From assembly GCF_900105195.1 (NCBI RefSeq), contig NZ_FNRX01000002.1, forward strand, positions 496,001 through 560,000: DNA of 64,000 nucleotides, written 5' to 3'. This DNA comes from Rhodococcus pyridinivorans (GTDB taxonomy: Bacteria; Actinomycetota; Actinomycetes; Mycobacteriales; Mycobacteriaceae). The translations under genes and the position numbers were made by a program. How positions within the stretch are numbered: the stretch's first letter is position 1; every line of letters begins with the position of its first letter. Below the pieces are notes generated by a model that saw only the letters and a program-made list of their open reading frames with translations, ran no database searches and was not told where the DNA came from. Positions 53,713-62,159 of the stretch are shown here, one piece after another.

Positions 53713-54764
53713 CCGCGGCAACGACGACGACTCGCGAATTCGCAAGCGACGGAACGGCTCTGTACATCCAGGACGTGACCCTGCGCGACGGCATGCACGC
53801 CATCCGTCACCGCATCACGCCACAGGACGTCGCGAAGATCGCCGGTGCGCTCGACCGTGCTGGTGTGGATGCCATCGAGGTCTCCCACGGCGACGGTCTC
53901 GCCGGTCACTCGCTGACCTACGGTCCCGGCAGCAACACCGACTGGGAGTGGCTCGAAGCCGCTGCCGGAGTGATCAATTCGGCCACGCTCACCACGCTGC
54001 TCCTGCCCGGTATCGGAACCGTCCACGAGCTGAAGCGTGCCTACGAGATCGGCGTGCGGTCGGTGCGCATCGCGACGCACTGCACCGAGGCCGACGTCTC
54101 CGCGCAGCACATCGCCGCGGCGAAGGAACTGGGCATGGACGTGTCCGGCTTCCTGATGATGTCGCACATGGCCCCGTCCGAGGAGCTCGCCCGCCAGGCG
54201 AAGCTCATGGAGTCCTACGGCGCCGACTGTGTCTACGTCACCGACTCCGGCGGACGCCTCACCATGGACGGTGTTCGCGAGCGTGTGCGTGCCTACCGTG
54301 AGGTCCTGAACGAGACCACGCAGATCGGCATCCACGCGCACCAGAACCTGTCGCTGTCGGTCGCCAACTCCGTGTGTGCCGTCGAGGAAGGCGTCATCCG
54401 CGTCGACGCGTCGCTGGCCGGACACGGTGCCGGTGCCGGCAACTGCCCGATCGAGCCCTTCGTCGCCGTCGCCGACCTGCTCGGCTGGAAGCACTCGTGC
54501 GATCTGTTCGGGCTGCAGGACGCCGCCGACGATCTCGTGCGCCCGCTGCAGGACCGTCCGGTGCAGGTCGACCGCGAGACCCTCACCCTCGGCTACGCCG
54601 GCGTGTACTCGAGCTTCCTGCGTCACGCCGAGACCGCCGCGAGCATCTACGGTCTCGACACCCGCGACATCCTCGTCGAGATCGGCCGTCGCGGCCTCGT
54701 CGGTGGGCAGGAGGACATGATCACCGACGTCGCACTCGACCTGCGCAACCGCGCGGGGAACTGA
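53709..54764 (+). CDS. 4-hydroxy-2-oxovalerate aldolase
   Basis: This 351-residue MhpE/HsaF-type DRE-TIM enzyme splits 4-hydroxy-2-oxovalerate into pyruvate and an aldehyde. The metal and catalytic motif is [13 protein letters not shown] (about residues 22-34), with [19 protein letters not shown], and the metal-binding HAHQN and GHGAGAGN. The partner dehydrogenase gene precedes it. The set of three genes completes the lower meta-cleavage route, but no ring-cleavage dioxygenase or hydrolase is in the window. Confidence 0.96.
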   Translation: MTAATTTTREFASDGTALYIQDVTLRDGMHAIRHRITPQDVAKIAGALDRAGVDAIEVSHGDGLAGHSLTYGPGSNTDWEWLEAAAGVINSATLTTLLLPGIGTVHELKRAYEIGVRSVRIATHCTEADVSAQHIAAAKELGMDVSGFLMMSHMAPSEELARQAKLMESYGADCVYVTDSGGRLTMDGVRERVRAYREVLNETTQIGIHAHQNLSLSVANSVCAVEEGVIRVDASLAGHGAGAGNCPIEPFVAVADLLGWKHSCDLFGLQDAADDLVRPLQDRPVQVDRETLTLGYAGVYSSFLRHAETAASIYGLDTRDILVEIGRRGLVGGQEDMITDVALDLRNRAGN

Positions 54765-54783
54765 CCAGCGCCCGCGTGCATGT

Positions 54784-55074
54784 CTAGTCGGTCAGATCCC
54801 GGTAGTCCGGGTGCTTCTCGATGAACTTGTCGACGTACGAGCAGATCGCGACGATGCGCTTGCCGCGTTCGCGGACGTCGTCGAGGGCGAAACCGACGAG
54901 CTTGCCTCCGAGTCCCTGACCGGAGTAACCCTTGTCGATCTCGGTGTGGTCGAAGACGAGGCGGCCGTCGTCGTCGGGGTGGTACTGGGTGTATCCGACG
55001 ACGGCGTCGTCGTCCCGGACTTCGTACCTCTGTTTCTCGGCGTTGTGCACCACGGTCACGGACGAATCGCTCAT
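54784..55074 (-). CDS. GNAT-fold N-acetyltransferase (YjdJ-type)
   Basis: This 96-residue minimal acetyltransferase has the DDDGRLVFDHTEIDKGYSGQGLGGKLVGFALDD region, in which GYSGQGLGGKL is the acetyl-CoA pyrophosphate loop. It closes with ICSYVDKFIEKHPDYRDL, a typical end for this group. The ATG at 55074 has GAGAGGAAG upstream. The substrate is unknown. It is convergent with the aldolase gene. Confidence 0.9.
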   Translation of the reverse strand: MSDSSVTVVHNAEKQRYEVRDDDAVVGYTQYHPDDDGRLVFDHTEIDKGYSGQGLGGKLVGFALDDVRERGKRIVAICSYVDKFIEKHPDYRDLTD

Positions 55075-55094
55075 GGTCTTCCTCTCACCGTCGA

Positions 55095-55135
55095 CAAGCT
55101 GGTGTGTCCCACAGCCAAGCTGGTGTGTCCACAGC
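55095..55135. repeat. Direct repeat upstream of the GNAT gene
   Basis: CAAGCTGGTGTGTCC occurs at 55095-55109 and 55116-55130, each followed by (C)ACAGC. The two 20- to 21-bp units are adjacent. They lie between the GNAT gene and the bfr terminator. Confidence 0.85.
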
Positions 55136-55140
55136 ATAGA

Positions 55141-55173
55141 GAACGGGCCGCGGCGCAATGCCGCGGCCCGTTC
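55141..55173. terminator. Hairpin terminator after bfr
   Basis: GAACGGGCCGCGGC (55141-55154) pairs perfectly with 55160-55173 around a GCAAT loop, 13 bp downstream of the bfr stop on the minus strand. Confidence 0.8.
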
Positions 55174-55185
55174 TGCTGTGCCGGG

Positions 55186-55662
55186 TTATTCCGGCGGAGA
55201 GATGTGCTGGGCGAGGTACAGCGGTTCGCCGAGCTGCTCGATCAGATCGAGCTGGGTTTCGAGATAGTCGATGTGTTCTTCCTCGTCGGCGAGGATCTCC
55301 TCGAAGATGTTGGCCGAGGTGATGTCGCTGACCGAGCGCATGTACTCGGCTCCCTTCCGGAGCCGGTCGCGCGCCTCGATCTCCACCTGCAGGTCGGCCT
55401 CGAGCATCTCCTTGACGGTCTGACCCAGACGCAACGCCCCGAGGCGCTGGTAGTTGGGGAGTCCGTCGAGATAGAGGATCCGATCGGTGAGTCTCTCGGC
55501 GTGACGCATCTCGTCGAACGACTCGTCGCGAGTGTGCTTCGCGAGTTTCGCCCATCCGCGGTTGTCCTGCATCTTCGAATGCAGGAAGTACTGATTGATC
55601 GCGGTGAGCTCGGCGGTGAGTTGTTCGTTGAGCAACTCGATGACCTTCTTGTCGCCCTTCAT
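55186..55662 (-). CDS. bfr: Bacterioferritin
   Basis: This 158-residue four-helix iron-storage subunit assembles into a 24-mer cage. The ferroxidase ligands are found in NEQLTAELTAINQYFLHSKM (Glu), DESFDEMRHAERLTDRILYLDG (Glu and His), and ADEEEHIDYLETQLDLI (Glu, Glu, His). Met52 of the DEMRHAE motif is the heme-binding Met. It is in an operon with bfd upstream, with iron-responsive boxes before that. Confidence 0.96.
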   Translation of the reverse strand: MKGDKKVIELLNEQLTAELTAINQYFLHSKMQDNRGWAKLAKHTRDESFDEMRHAERLTDRILYLDGLPNYQRLGALRLGQTVKEMLEADLQVEIEARDRLRKGAEYMRSVSDITSANIFEEILADEEEHIDYLETQLDLIEQLGEPLYLAQHISPPE

Positions 55663-55710
55663 GGCACCTCCCGGGGTGAACCATCAGGTTTACCGCCGGG
55701 TAGGGGCTGG

Positions 55711-55908
55711 CTACACGGCGGTCTCGAGTTCGATGGTCTCATTCCGCCGGCGGGCCTGCCGGATGATCGCGGAGATGTTCCGGACGCAGCTGCCACAATC
55801 GGTGCCGGCGCGGCACTTGGCGCTCACCTCGCGGGTACAGCGTGCTCCCGCAGCCACCTCTGCCTCGATGTGGTGGTGGGTAAGAGCGTGGCAACTGCAG
55901 ACGATCAT
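55711..55908 (-). CDS. bfd: Bacterioferritin-associated ferredoxin
   Basis: This 65-residue [2Fe-2S] protein donates electrons to bacterioferritin to release iron. The four Cys ligands are in VCSCHALTHH and TDCGSC. A basic C-terminal helix (IIRQARRRNE) follows. ATG 55908 is chosen because AAGGTGG stands upstream and the family starts with MIVCSCHAL; the earlier in-frame ATG is unlikely. It lies 48 bp before bfr. Confidence 0.92.
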   Translation of the reverse strand: MIVCSCHALTHHHIEAEVAAGARCTREVSAKCRAGTDCGSCVRNISAIIRQARRRNETIELETAV

Positions 55909-55943
55909 CAGAGCCACCTTTCTGCGACTGAGGAAACACTCAC

Positions 55944-55962
55944 TTAGGTTGTCCAAACCTTA
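55944..55962. promoter_or_regulatory. IdeR/DtxR box candidate 1
   Basis: TTAGGTTGTCCAAACCTTA matches the iron-box consensus TTAGGTTAGGCTAACCTAA at 14 of 19 positions. It is 35 bp upstream of the bfd ATG. Confidence 0.55.
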
Positions 55963-55969
55963 CATCGGC

Positions 55970-55986
55970 TTAGGCTAGCCTAGCTT
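55970..55986. promoter_or_regulatory. IdeR/DtxR box candidate 2
   Basis: TTAGGCTAGCCTAGCTT fits the TTAGGNTAGNCTAACCT core except at two positions. It lies further upstream than box 1, where bound IdeR activates bacterioferritin genes in mycobacteria. Confidence 0.65.
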
Positions 55987-56059
55987 GTGATCGTAGTCAC
56001 AAGAAGAGGGGGGCGGATCCGTGTTATGCCCAGGTCCGTCCCAGGGTGTGATACTGCAG

Positions 56060-56809
56060 CTACTGCTGTTGCAGGTGTTGCGAGACCACCTGGTTGATCC
56101 GGTGCAGACCGGGCGAGGTGAGGCCTGGGATCTGGTTCTCGATCGTGCGCACCAGCGACGAATCGTCGAGGACCTTCTCGCTCGACTGGATCAGGACGGT
56201 TCCGGCACCGGTGAAATCGAACTGCCGTTCCTCACCGGACTGCACACCGAAACGCCGCGCCCCGGCCGAGACGAATCCGGTGATCCACGATTCGTCGTAG
56301 TGATGGCTGGGGGACGGACAGTCGGCCCACCCGACGAGCGCCTCCGGGTCGACCCGCAGCGGCGGCTCGGCGAACATCACCGGCCCGTTCGACGACGCGA
56401 GGAAACGGCCCGTACCGATGAGGGTGAGGAAACCCGGGACGATCGACTGGTTGAGCGACAGGCCCGGTTCGAAGGCCAGCAGATTGGCCTGCCGGATCGT
56501 GAGGTTGCCGTCGTCGAGGTCGTACGAGTTGATGTCGTATCCGCGGTCGCCGATGATCAGCTTCCCGAAGCCTTCGGCCACGACGTAGTCGCCGAGATAG
56601 AGCGGAGCGGAGAATTGCTGGGCCACCATGTGCAGCAGGTGTCCTTGCAGCCCGTGGGTGAGTGCCGAGAACTGCACCTGACCGTAGTACGCGATCATCG
56701 CGCCCTTCGACAGGAACCAGGGCGTCTGCAGGTCGATGCAGTAGGCGTAGGGGTTGCCCGGCACGTTGTCGCTGCCGCCGAAGCTCGACGGGTTCAGAAC
56801 GGTACTCAC
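56060..56809 (-). CDS. AIM24 family protein, third of three
   Basis: This 249-residue beta-rich protein of the AIM24/DUF124 family (related to yeast mitochondrial AIM24) begins VSTVLNPSSFGGSDNVPGNPYAYCIDLQ. The family repeat pattern appears as GFGKLIIGDRGYDINSYDLDD, SLVRTIENQIPG, and the G-x-G turns. GTG 56809 overlaps the preceding AIM24 stop and has GGAGGAG upstream. It is the longest and most diverged of the three. Function unknown; presumably acts as a complex with its paralogues. Confidence 0.85.
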   Translation of the reverse strand: MSTVLNPSSFGGSDNVPGNPYAYCIDLQTPWFLSKGAMIAYYGQVQFSALTHGLQGHLLHMVAQQFSAPLYLGDYVVAEGFGKLIIGDRGYDINSYDLDDGNLTIRQANLLAFEPGLSLNQSIVPGFLTLIGTGRFLASSNGPVMFAEPPLRVDPEALVGWADCPSPSHHYDESWITGFVSAGARRFGVQSGEERQFDFTGAGTVLIQSSEKVLDDSSLVRTIENQIPGLTSPGLHRINQVVSQHLQQQ

Positions 56810-57510
56810 AGCTTCTCCTCCGATGCCTGCACGTAGACGATGCCCTGTCCGCTGCATTCGAGTTGCATGGCCTCCCCACCGGTGCGACCGACGTTCCGCC
56901 AGCTCATCGACGACTTCAGTTCGGTGCGGACCGGGCCGTAGGACGCCACGAACGCCTGCGGGTCGACGACCACGGGCGTCGGACCACCCACCTGAAGCTC
57001 GAACACGCCGCCGTGGGCGAGCAGCACCGCCGCGCCCTGGCCGATCAGCTGGGTGGTGAACATGCCGGTGCCGGTCATCGCTCCGGTGGCGGCGCCGCGC
57101 AGCGCCCCGAGCAGACCCCCGCCGCCACCGCCCCCACCGGAGGCGGCGGCCACCGAGACGACCGTGGACTGCAGACCGGTGGTGTGGGCGAGCAGGCGCG
57201 ACGCTTCCGCCCGCAGCTCACCGCCCGCGGACATGTCGACGATGTGCGTCTCGAGACCGCGGAAGCCGTAGTGCACGACACCGTCGCCCTGCGCGAGCAT
57301 CGTGGCCTCGTGCTCACCCTGCAGCATGCGTCCCGCCATACCGGCGAGACCACCAAGACCCGGAGCGCCCCCGACGCCACCGGGAACACCGTGGGGGGAG
57401 AACCGGACGTTGCCGGTGTAGAACAGCATCGCGCCGCGGCGGGCCACGACGGGACCGGACTGCCGCAGGTCGACGCGCACGACCTTGCCGTTGATCTTCG
57501 TGAAGCTCAT
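56806..57510 (-). CDS. AIM24 family protein, second of three
   Basis: This 234-residue paralogue has MSFTKINGKVVRVDLRQSG, the FYTGNVRF and HYGFRGLETHIVDMSAGGEL segments, a glycine-rich loop (a run of eight Gly near residue 125), GTGMFTTQLIGQGAAVLLAHGG and ECSGQGIVYVQASEEKL. The pattern of beta strands alternating with GxG turns is the AIM24 fold. It starts 6 bp after the first paralogue, in the same operon. Confidence 0.87.
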   Translation of the reverse strand: MSFTKINGKVVRVDLRQSGPVVARRGAMLFYTGNVRFSPHGVPGGVGGAPGLGGLAGMAGRMLQGEHEATMLAQGDGVVHYGFRGLETHIVDMSAGGELRAEASRLLAHTTGLQSTVVSVAAASGGGGGGGGLLGALRGAATGAMTGTGMFTTQLIGQGAAVLLAHGGVFELQVGGPTPVVVDPQAFVASYGPVRTELKSSMSWRNVGRTGGEAMQLECSGQGIVYVQASEEKL

Positions 57511-57516
57511 CTGTTC

Positions 57517-58137
57517 CTACCGTTCCGCCGGCTGGATGGAGACCACGCCCACGCCGACCCACTCGAGGGAGAACGCCTCGCCGCTGCCCTGACCGATGGC
57601 CGAGCGCCACGACACGTCGGTGACGAACGACTGCGTGAGCTGCCCCTTCGCGCACACGAAGGCGTCGGGATCGACGACGAGGGGATGCTGCGGCGACACC
57701 TCGAGATGGATGAGGGGGCCCCCGGCGGAGAGCAGCGCGACCTGCCCGGTCCCCGTCACCGTCGTGGTGAACAGACCCTGGCCGCTCATGCCGCCGCGCA
57801 GACCCGCGAACGTCACGTTCGTGTTCAGATTCCCGCTCAGCGCCAGCAACTGCTCGGACTCGACCTGCAGCGTCTCGTTGTTCAGCTCCAGCACCGTGAC
57901 GTCCTGCGCCTGGTGCGCGAAGTAGACGATGCCCGTGCCGCTGCACTCCATGAGCGAGAGCCCCTCACCCGTCGCGCGCTGCCGCAGCCCGGAGAGAACA
58001 CCCTCGCCACCACCGAAACCGGCGGACTTGAAACCGACCTGGCCCTCGTACGCCACCATCGACCCCGACAGGGCTCGGACGGACGAATTGTTCAGGTGGG
58101 CTTCGATCACCCTCTTGGTCTTCACGACTAGCCGCAT
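57517..58137 (-). CDS. AIM24 family protein, first of three
   Basis: This 206-residue paralogue begins MRLVVKTKRVIEAHLNNSSVRALSGSMVAYEGQVGFKSAGF, with a tight beta-strand ladder and the repeated MECSGTGIVYFAHQAQDVTVLELNNETLQVESEQLLALSGNL element. GLRGGMSGQGLFTTTVTGTGQVALLSAGG follows. The same arrangement occurs in the other two copies, so they derive from duplication. ATG 58137 is the only sensible start. Confidence 0.87.
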   Translation of the reverse strand: MRLVVKTKRVIEAHLNNSSVRALSGSMVAYEGQVGFKSAGFGGGEGVLSGLRQRATGEGLSLMECSGTGIVYFAHQAQDVTVLELNNETLQVESEQLLALSGNLNTNVTFAGLRGGMSGQGLFTTTVTGTGQVALLSAGGPLIHLEVSPQHPLVVDPDAFVCAKGQLTQSFVTDVSWRSAIGQGSGEAFSLEWVGVGVVSIQPAER

Positions 58138-58162
58138 GGCGGGAAACGATAGTCGGAAACGA

Positions 58163-58207
58163 CTTCGGTGGAGTGAACCCCCGGTAGCGGGGCCCACTCC
58201 ACCGAAG
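58163..58207. terminator. Hairpin terminator before the AIM24 operon
   Basis: CTTCGGTGGAGTG (58163-58175) pairs exactly with 58195-58207, with an inner CCCCG/CGGGG helix. It follows the minus-strand acyl-CoA dehydrogenase gene and precedes the AIM24 genes, so it separates the two transcription units. Confidence 0.75.
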
Positions 58208-58220
58208 AACTACAGAAGAC

Positions 58221-59378
58221 CTACAGTCCCAGATCCTTGGCGATGATCGTCTTCATGACCTCGTTGGTGCCGCCGTAGATGCGGGTCACGCGGGTGTCGG
58301 CGTAGAGGCGGGCGATGGGGTACTCGGTGATGTAGCCGTAGCCGCCGTGCAGCTGCAGGCACTTGTCGATGATGCGGCCGGCGGCCTCCGTCGCGAACAG
58401 CTTCGCGCGGGCGGCGTCGGGCACCGTCAGTTCGTCGCGGTCGTTGAGCTCGATCGCGTTGTCGACCATGATCTGCATGGCCTGCAGTTCGGTCGAGCAC
58501 TCGGCGAGCACGAACTTGGTGTTCTGGAAGGACGCGACCGGCTTGCCGAAGACCTTGCGGTCCTTGGTGTATGCGATGGCGTGCTGGATCGCCGCGGCCG
58601 CGGTGGCGGCAGCACCGAACGCGATGGTGAGACGCTCCTGCGCGAGGTTCTGCGTCAGGTACGAGAACGCCTCGCCCTCCTTGCCGAGCAGATCGGCGAC
58701 CGGCACCTTCACGTCGTCGAACGACAGCTCGGCGGTGTCCGAGGTCTTGAGACCGATCTTGTGGAGCTTGCGTCCGACCGCGAAGCCCTCACTCTTGGTG
58801 TCCACCACCAGGATCGACAGGCCACCGCGACGGTCCTCGGGGTTGTACGGCGAGGTGCGGCCCACGACGAGAATGCGGTCGGCGAGAGCACCGCCGGTGA
58901 TGAACGTCTTCGCGCCGTTGAGGACGTAGTGGCTGCCGTCCTCCGAGAGCTTCGCGGTGGTCGCGATGTTGGCGAGGTCGGAACCGGTGCCCGGCTCGGT
59001 CATCGCGATGGCGAACATCAGCTCACCCGAGGCGAACCCGGGGAGCCAGCGCTGCTTCTGCTCCTCGGTGGCGTTCTGCATGATGTACGGCAGGATCAGG
59101 TTCGAGTGCACCGACGACGAACCGAACGACACACCGGCCGCCGACGCCTCCTCGGCGAGGATCACGTTGAACTTCAGCGACGCCTCGCCGCCTCCGCCGT
59201 ACTCCTCGGGAACCTGGATGCCGAGGAGCCCGAGTTCGCCCATGCGGCTGTAGAACTCGCGCGGAGGATGGCCGGTCTCTTCCCACTCGGGGTAGACGGG
59301 CACGACCTCCTTCGCGATGAAGTCGCGGACGGTCTGCCGGAACGCCTCGTGATCCTCGTTGTACAGCGTGCGCTTCAC
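58221..59378 (-). CDS. Acyl-CoA dehydrogenase
   Basis: This 385-residue FAD enzyme has FAIAMTEPGTGSDLANIATTAKLSED, the flavin segment VLNGAKTFITGG, and the C-terminal LQLHGGYGYITEYPIARLYADTRVTRIYGGTNEVMKTIIA. The Glu base at the end of the helix is replaced, with the alternative acid in the middle region, as in several actinobacterial FadE proteins. It is the third gene of an operon with a CaiB-type transferase and another dehydrogenase. Substrate unknown. Confidence 0.9.
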   Translation of the reverse strand: MKRTLYNEDHEAFRQTVRDFIAKEVVPVYPEWEETGHPPREFYSRMGELGLLGIQVPEEYGGGGEASLKFNVILAEEASAAGVSFGSSSVHSNLILPYIMQNATEEQKQRWLPGFASGELMFAIAMTEPGTGSDLANIATTAKLSEDGSHYVLNGAKTFITGGALADRILVVGRTSPYNPEDRRGGLSILVVDTKSEGFAVGRKLHKIGLKTSDTAELSFDDVKVPVADLLGKEGEAFSYLTQNLAQERLTIAFGAAATAAAAIQHAIAYTKDRKVFGKPVASFQNTKFVLAECSTELQAMQIMVDNAIELNDRDELTVPDAARAKLFATEAAGRIIDKCLQLHGGYGYITEYPIARLYADTRVTRIYGGTNEVMKTIIAKDLGL

Positions 59379-59420
59379 GCGTTGTCCTTCCAGGGATGGA
59401 TGTGATTGTGGGGGAGCACC

Positions 59421-60614
59421 TTACAGCGCGTAGCTGCGCAGCACACCCTTGCTGATGATCGTCTTCTGGATCTCACTGGTGCCCTCGCCGATGAGCAGGA
59501 AGGGAGCCTCGCGCATGAGGCGCTCGATCTCGTACTCCTTCGAGTAGCCGTAGCCGCCGTGGATGCGAAAGCCGGCCTGGGTGACCTCGGAGCAGTATTC
59601 GCTGGTGAGGTACTTGGCCATGCCGGCGGCGACGTCGTTGCGCTCACCCGAGTCCTTCAGACGCGCGGCGTTGACCATCATCAGGTGGGCGGCCTCGACC
59701 TTGGTGGCCATCTCCGCGAGGGAGAACGAGATCGCCTGGTGCTGGGCGATGGGCTTGCCGAAGGTGGTGCGCTGCTGGGCGTAGCGGGCGGCGAGCTCGA
59801 AGGCGCGGATCGCGACACCGCACGCGCGGGCCGAGACGTTGACACGGCCGACCTCGACACCGTCCATCATCTGGAAGAAGCCCTTGCCGGGCTCCCCACC
59901 GAGGATCGAATCGGCCGAGGCCTTGTAGTTGTCGAAGACGAGCTCGGTGGTGTCGATGCCCTTGTACCCCATCTTGTCGATCTTGCCGGGGATGGTGAGG
60001 CCCGGGACGACCTCACCGAAGCCGGCAGGCTTCTCGACCAGGAAGGTGGTCAGGTTCTTGTGGGGTTTGTCGGAGCCTTCCTCGGTCTTGACCAGCGCGG
60101 CGACGAGAGTGGAGCTACCACCGTTGGTCAGCCACATCTTCTGGCCGTTGATGACGTAGTTGCCGTCGGCGTCGCGCTTGGCCTTGGTGCGGATGGCGGC
60201 GACGTCGGAGCCGAGTTCGGGCTCGGACATCGAGAACGCGCCGCGGACCTCACCGGTGGCCATGCGGGGCAGGTAGTACTGCTTCTGCTCTTCGGTGCCG
60301 TGCTGGCGGATCATGTACGCGACGATGAAGTGCGTGTTGATGACGCCGGAGACGCTCATCCAGCCGCGGGCGAGTTCCTCGACGCACAGCGCGTAGGTCA
60401 GCAGCGACTCGCCGAGCCCGCCGTACTCCTCGGGGATCATCAGCCCGAACAGGCCCATCTCGCGCATCTGGTCGACGATGGCCTGCGGGTAGGTGTCCGA
60501 GTGCTCGAGTTCCTGAGCGTTCGGGATGATCTCGCGATCGACGAAGGCGCGGACCGTGTCGAGGATCTCGGACTGGAATTCCGTCAGACCGAGGGTCTGG
60601 GCGAGGCGGGTCAT
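59421..60614 (-). CDS. Acyl-CoA dehydrogenase
   Basis: This 397-residue paralogue has AFSMSEPELGSDVAAIRTKAKRD, INGQKMWLTNGGSST, LARGWMSVSGVINTHFIVAY and the end IHGGYGYSKEYEIERLMREAPFLLIGEGTSEIQ. It is diverged from its neighbour, so it likely acts on a different intermediate or forms a heteromer with it. The ATG at 60614 overlaps the CoA-transferase stop by 4 bp. Confidence 0.9.
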   Translation of the reverse strand: MTRLAQTLGLTEFQSEILDTVRAFVDREIIPNAQELEHSDTYPQAIVDQMREMGLFGLMIPEEYGGLGESLLTYALCVEELARGWMSVSGVINTHFIVAYMIRQHGTEEQKQYYLPRMATGEVRGAFSMSEPELGSDVAAIRTKAKRDADGNYVINGQKMWLTNGGSSTLVAALVKTEEGSDKPHKNLTTFLVEKPAGFGEVVPGLTIPGKIDKMGYKGIDTTELVFDNYKASADSILGGEPGKGFFQMMDGVEVGRVNVSARACGVAIRAFELAARYAQQRTTFGKPIAQHQAISFSLAEMATKVEAAHLMMVNAARLKDSGERNDVAAGMAKYLTSEYCSEVTQAGFRIHGGYGYSKEYEIERLMREAPFLLIGEGTSEIQKTIISKGVLRSYAL

Positions 60615-61855
60615 GCGTGCTCTTTCTGGGAGATGCGGATGGTGCCGGATGCTGCGAGGGCGTCGATCTCGTCGTCGGTCAGCCCGAGATGTTCGGTGAG
60701 CACCTCGGCGGTGTCGTCGCCGTTGGCCGGCGCGGGGCGGACCTCGGGATACCGGCCGTCGAAGGACATCGGGGTGCTCGGGGCGTGGTAGCTGCCGATG
60801 CGCGGCTGGTCGAGCTTGTGGAACATCGGGTTGTCGGTCACGCGCGGGTCGGCGGCGAGTTCGGCGAACGTGCGGTAGCGCTCGTGCAGGACCGAGGTGC
60901 CGCCCAGCGCCGTCTCGACCTCGTCGGCGGTGTGGCGCGAGAACCAGGCGCCGAACAGGCTGTTGAGCACGTGGCGGTGCTCGAACCGGGTGCCCTCGTC
61001 GCGGAAGTCGACGCCCAGGGCGGATTCGAGTGCGGCCACGGCCTCGGCGGTGCCGGTGAGCTCGGTGAGATCGCGGAAGTGGCGCGGCGTGAGCGCGACG
61101 AGCATGAAGCGTGCGCCGTCGCTGGTGGCGAAGTCGGCGCCGTAGGTGCCGTAGACGGAGTTGCCGACCTTCTCCCGGACGGGGCGGCCGAGCTGGGCCT
61201 CGGCGATGTAGCCGAGATTGCCGACGGTCGCGAACGCGACGTCCTCGAGCGGGAGAACGACTCTCGTTCCGGCGCCGGTGATCTCGCGACGGTAGACGGC
61301 CGAGGCAACCGACAGGGCCGCGTACAGGCCGCACGAGACGTCCCAGGCGGGCAGCACGTGGTTGACCGGAGTCGAGACGTTCTCGGCACCGGTGACCTGC
61401 GGGAAACCGGCGGCGGCGTTGACGGTGTAGTCGACGGCGCCGGTGCCGTCGGCGCGACCGAGGACCTGCACGTGGATCAGGTCGGGGCGGATCGCGGCGA
61501 GTTCGTCGTAGTCGAGCCACGAGCGACCGGCGGCGTTGGTGACCAGCACGCCGGCATCGATGATCAGGTCGCGGATCAGGTTCTGTGCCTCCGGGCTACG
61601 GAAATCCGCTGCGAGCGATCGCTTGCCCTTGTTCAGGCCGGCCCAGTAGATCGACTCGTTGCCGTCGGTGACCGGCCAGCGGCGGTAGTCGGCAGCGCCG
61701 CCGATCGGGTCGACCCGGATCACGTCGGCGCCGAGCGCGGCCAGGGTCATGCCGCACAGGGGTGCGGCCACGAAGCTGGACACCTCGACCACGCGCACTC
61801 CCGCGAGGGGTGCAGTGGACGAGGGCAGTTCGTCGGTGGAAGCGGTGGAGTTCAT
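60611..61855 (-). CDS. CaiB/BaiF family III CoA-transferase
   Basis: This 414-residue enzyme would activate an organic acid by transferring CoA. Family motifs are LAGVRVVEVSSFVAAPLCGMTLAALGADVIRVDP, YWAGLNKGKRSLAADFRSPEA and, after the family Asp region, YAALSVASAVYRRE and LGLTDDEIDAL. It is the first gene of the operon, which passes the CoA ester to two dehydrogenases. Divergent from an MFS transporter, so both may respond to the same regulator. Confidence 0.9.
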   Translation of the reverse strand: MNSTASTDELPSSTAPLAGVRVVEVSSFVAAPLCGMTLAALGADVIRVDPIGGAADYRRWPVTDGNESIYWAGLNKGKRSLAADFRSPEAQNLIRDLIIDAGVLVTNAAGRSWLDYDELAAIRPDLIHVQVLGRADGTGAVDYTVNAAAGFPQVTGAENVSTPVNHVLPAWDVSCGLYAALSVASAVYRREITGAGTRVVLPLEDVAFATVGNLGYIAEAQLGRPVREKVGNSVYGTYGADFATSDGARFMLVALTPRHFRDLTELTGTAEAVAALESALGVDFRDEGTRFEHRHVLNSLFGAWFSRHTADEVETALGGTSVLHERYRTFAELAADPRVTDNPMFHKLDQPRIGSYHAPSTPMSFDGRYPEVRPAPANGDDTAEVLTEHLGLTDDEIDALAASGTIRISQKEHA

Positions 61856-62159
61856 GCTGGGCTCGCTCGTCCTCGTCGCAGATTGTTTCGGGCACAGTCA
61901 GCATGCCCAGGTTTTGCCGCCCGGAACAGCACCGATCGGCTATCGCTCGGTTAGCGCAGACCAATACTCGATGCGGCCTGAATCCGCCGTGTGATGAGTC
62001 ATAGGTTTCAGTGATCGATTCGTTCGCCTCCCGCTCTTTGCTTCAGGTGACATGGCTCACGTTCAATGCATGCAGACGCCAGGCGTGACGTTCTTCCGAC
62101 AGCGACATACCGATCGTTCGTAAGTCGGCCATCCCGCTCGAGTTCTGAAGGGACTCCCA
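61856..62159. promoter_or_regulatory. Divergent promoter region of CoA-transferase and MFS genes
   Basis: The gap of 304 bp holds two copies of ACCGATCG-N8-TCGG, at 61931-61950 and 62109-62128, one near each gene. They are candidate operators for an unseen regulator. I see no gene in this stretch. Confidence 0.5.
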
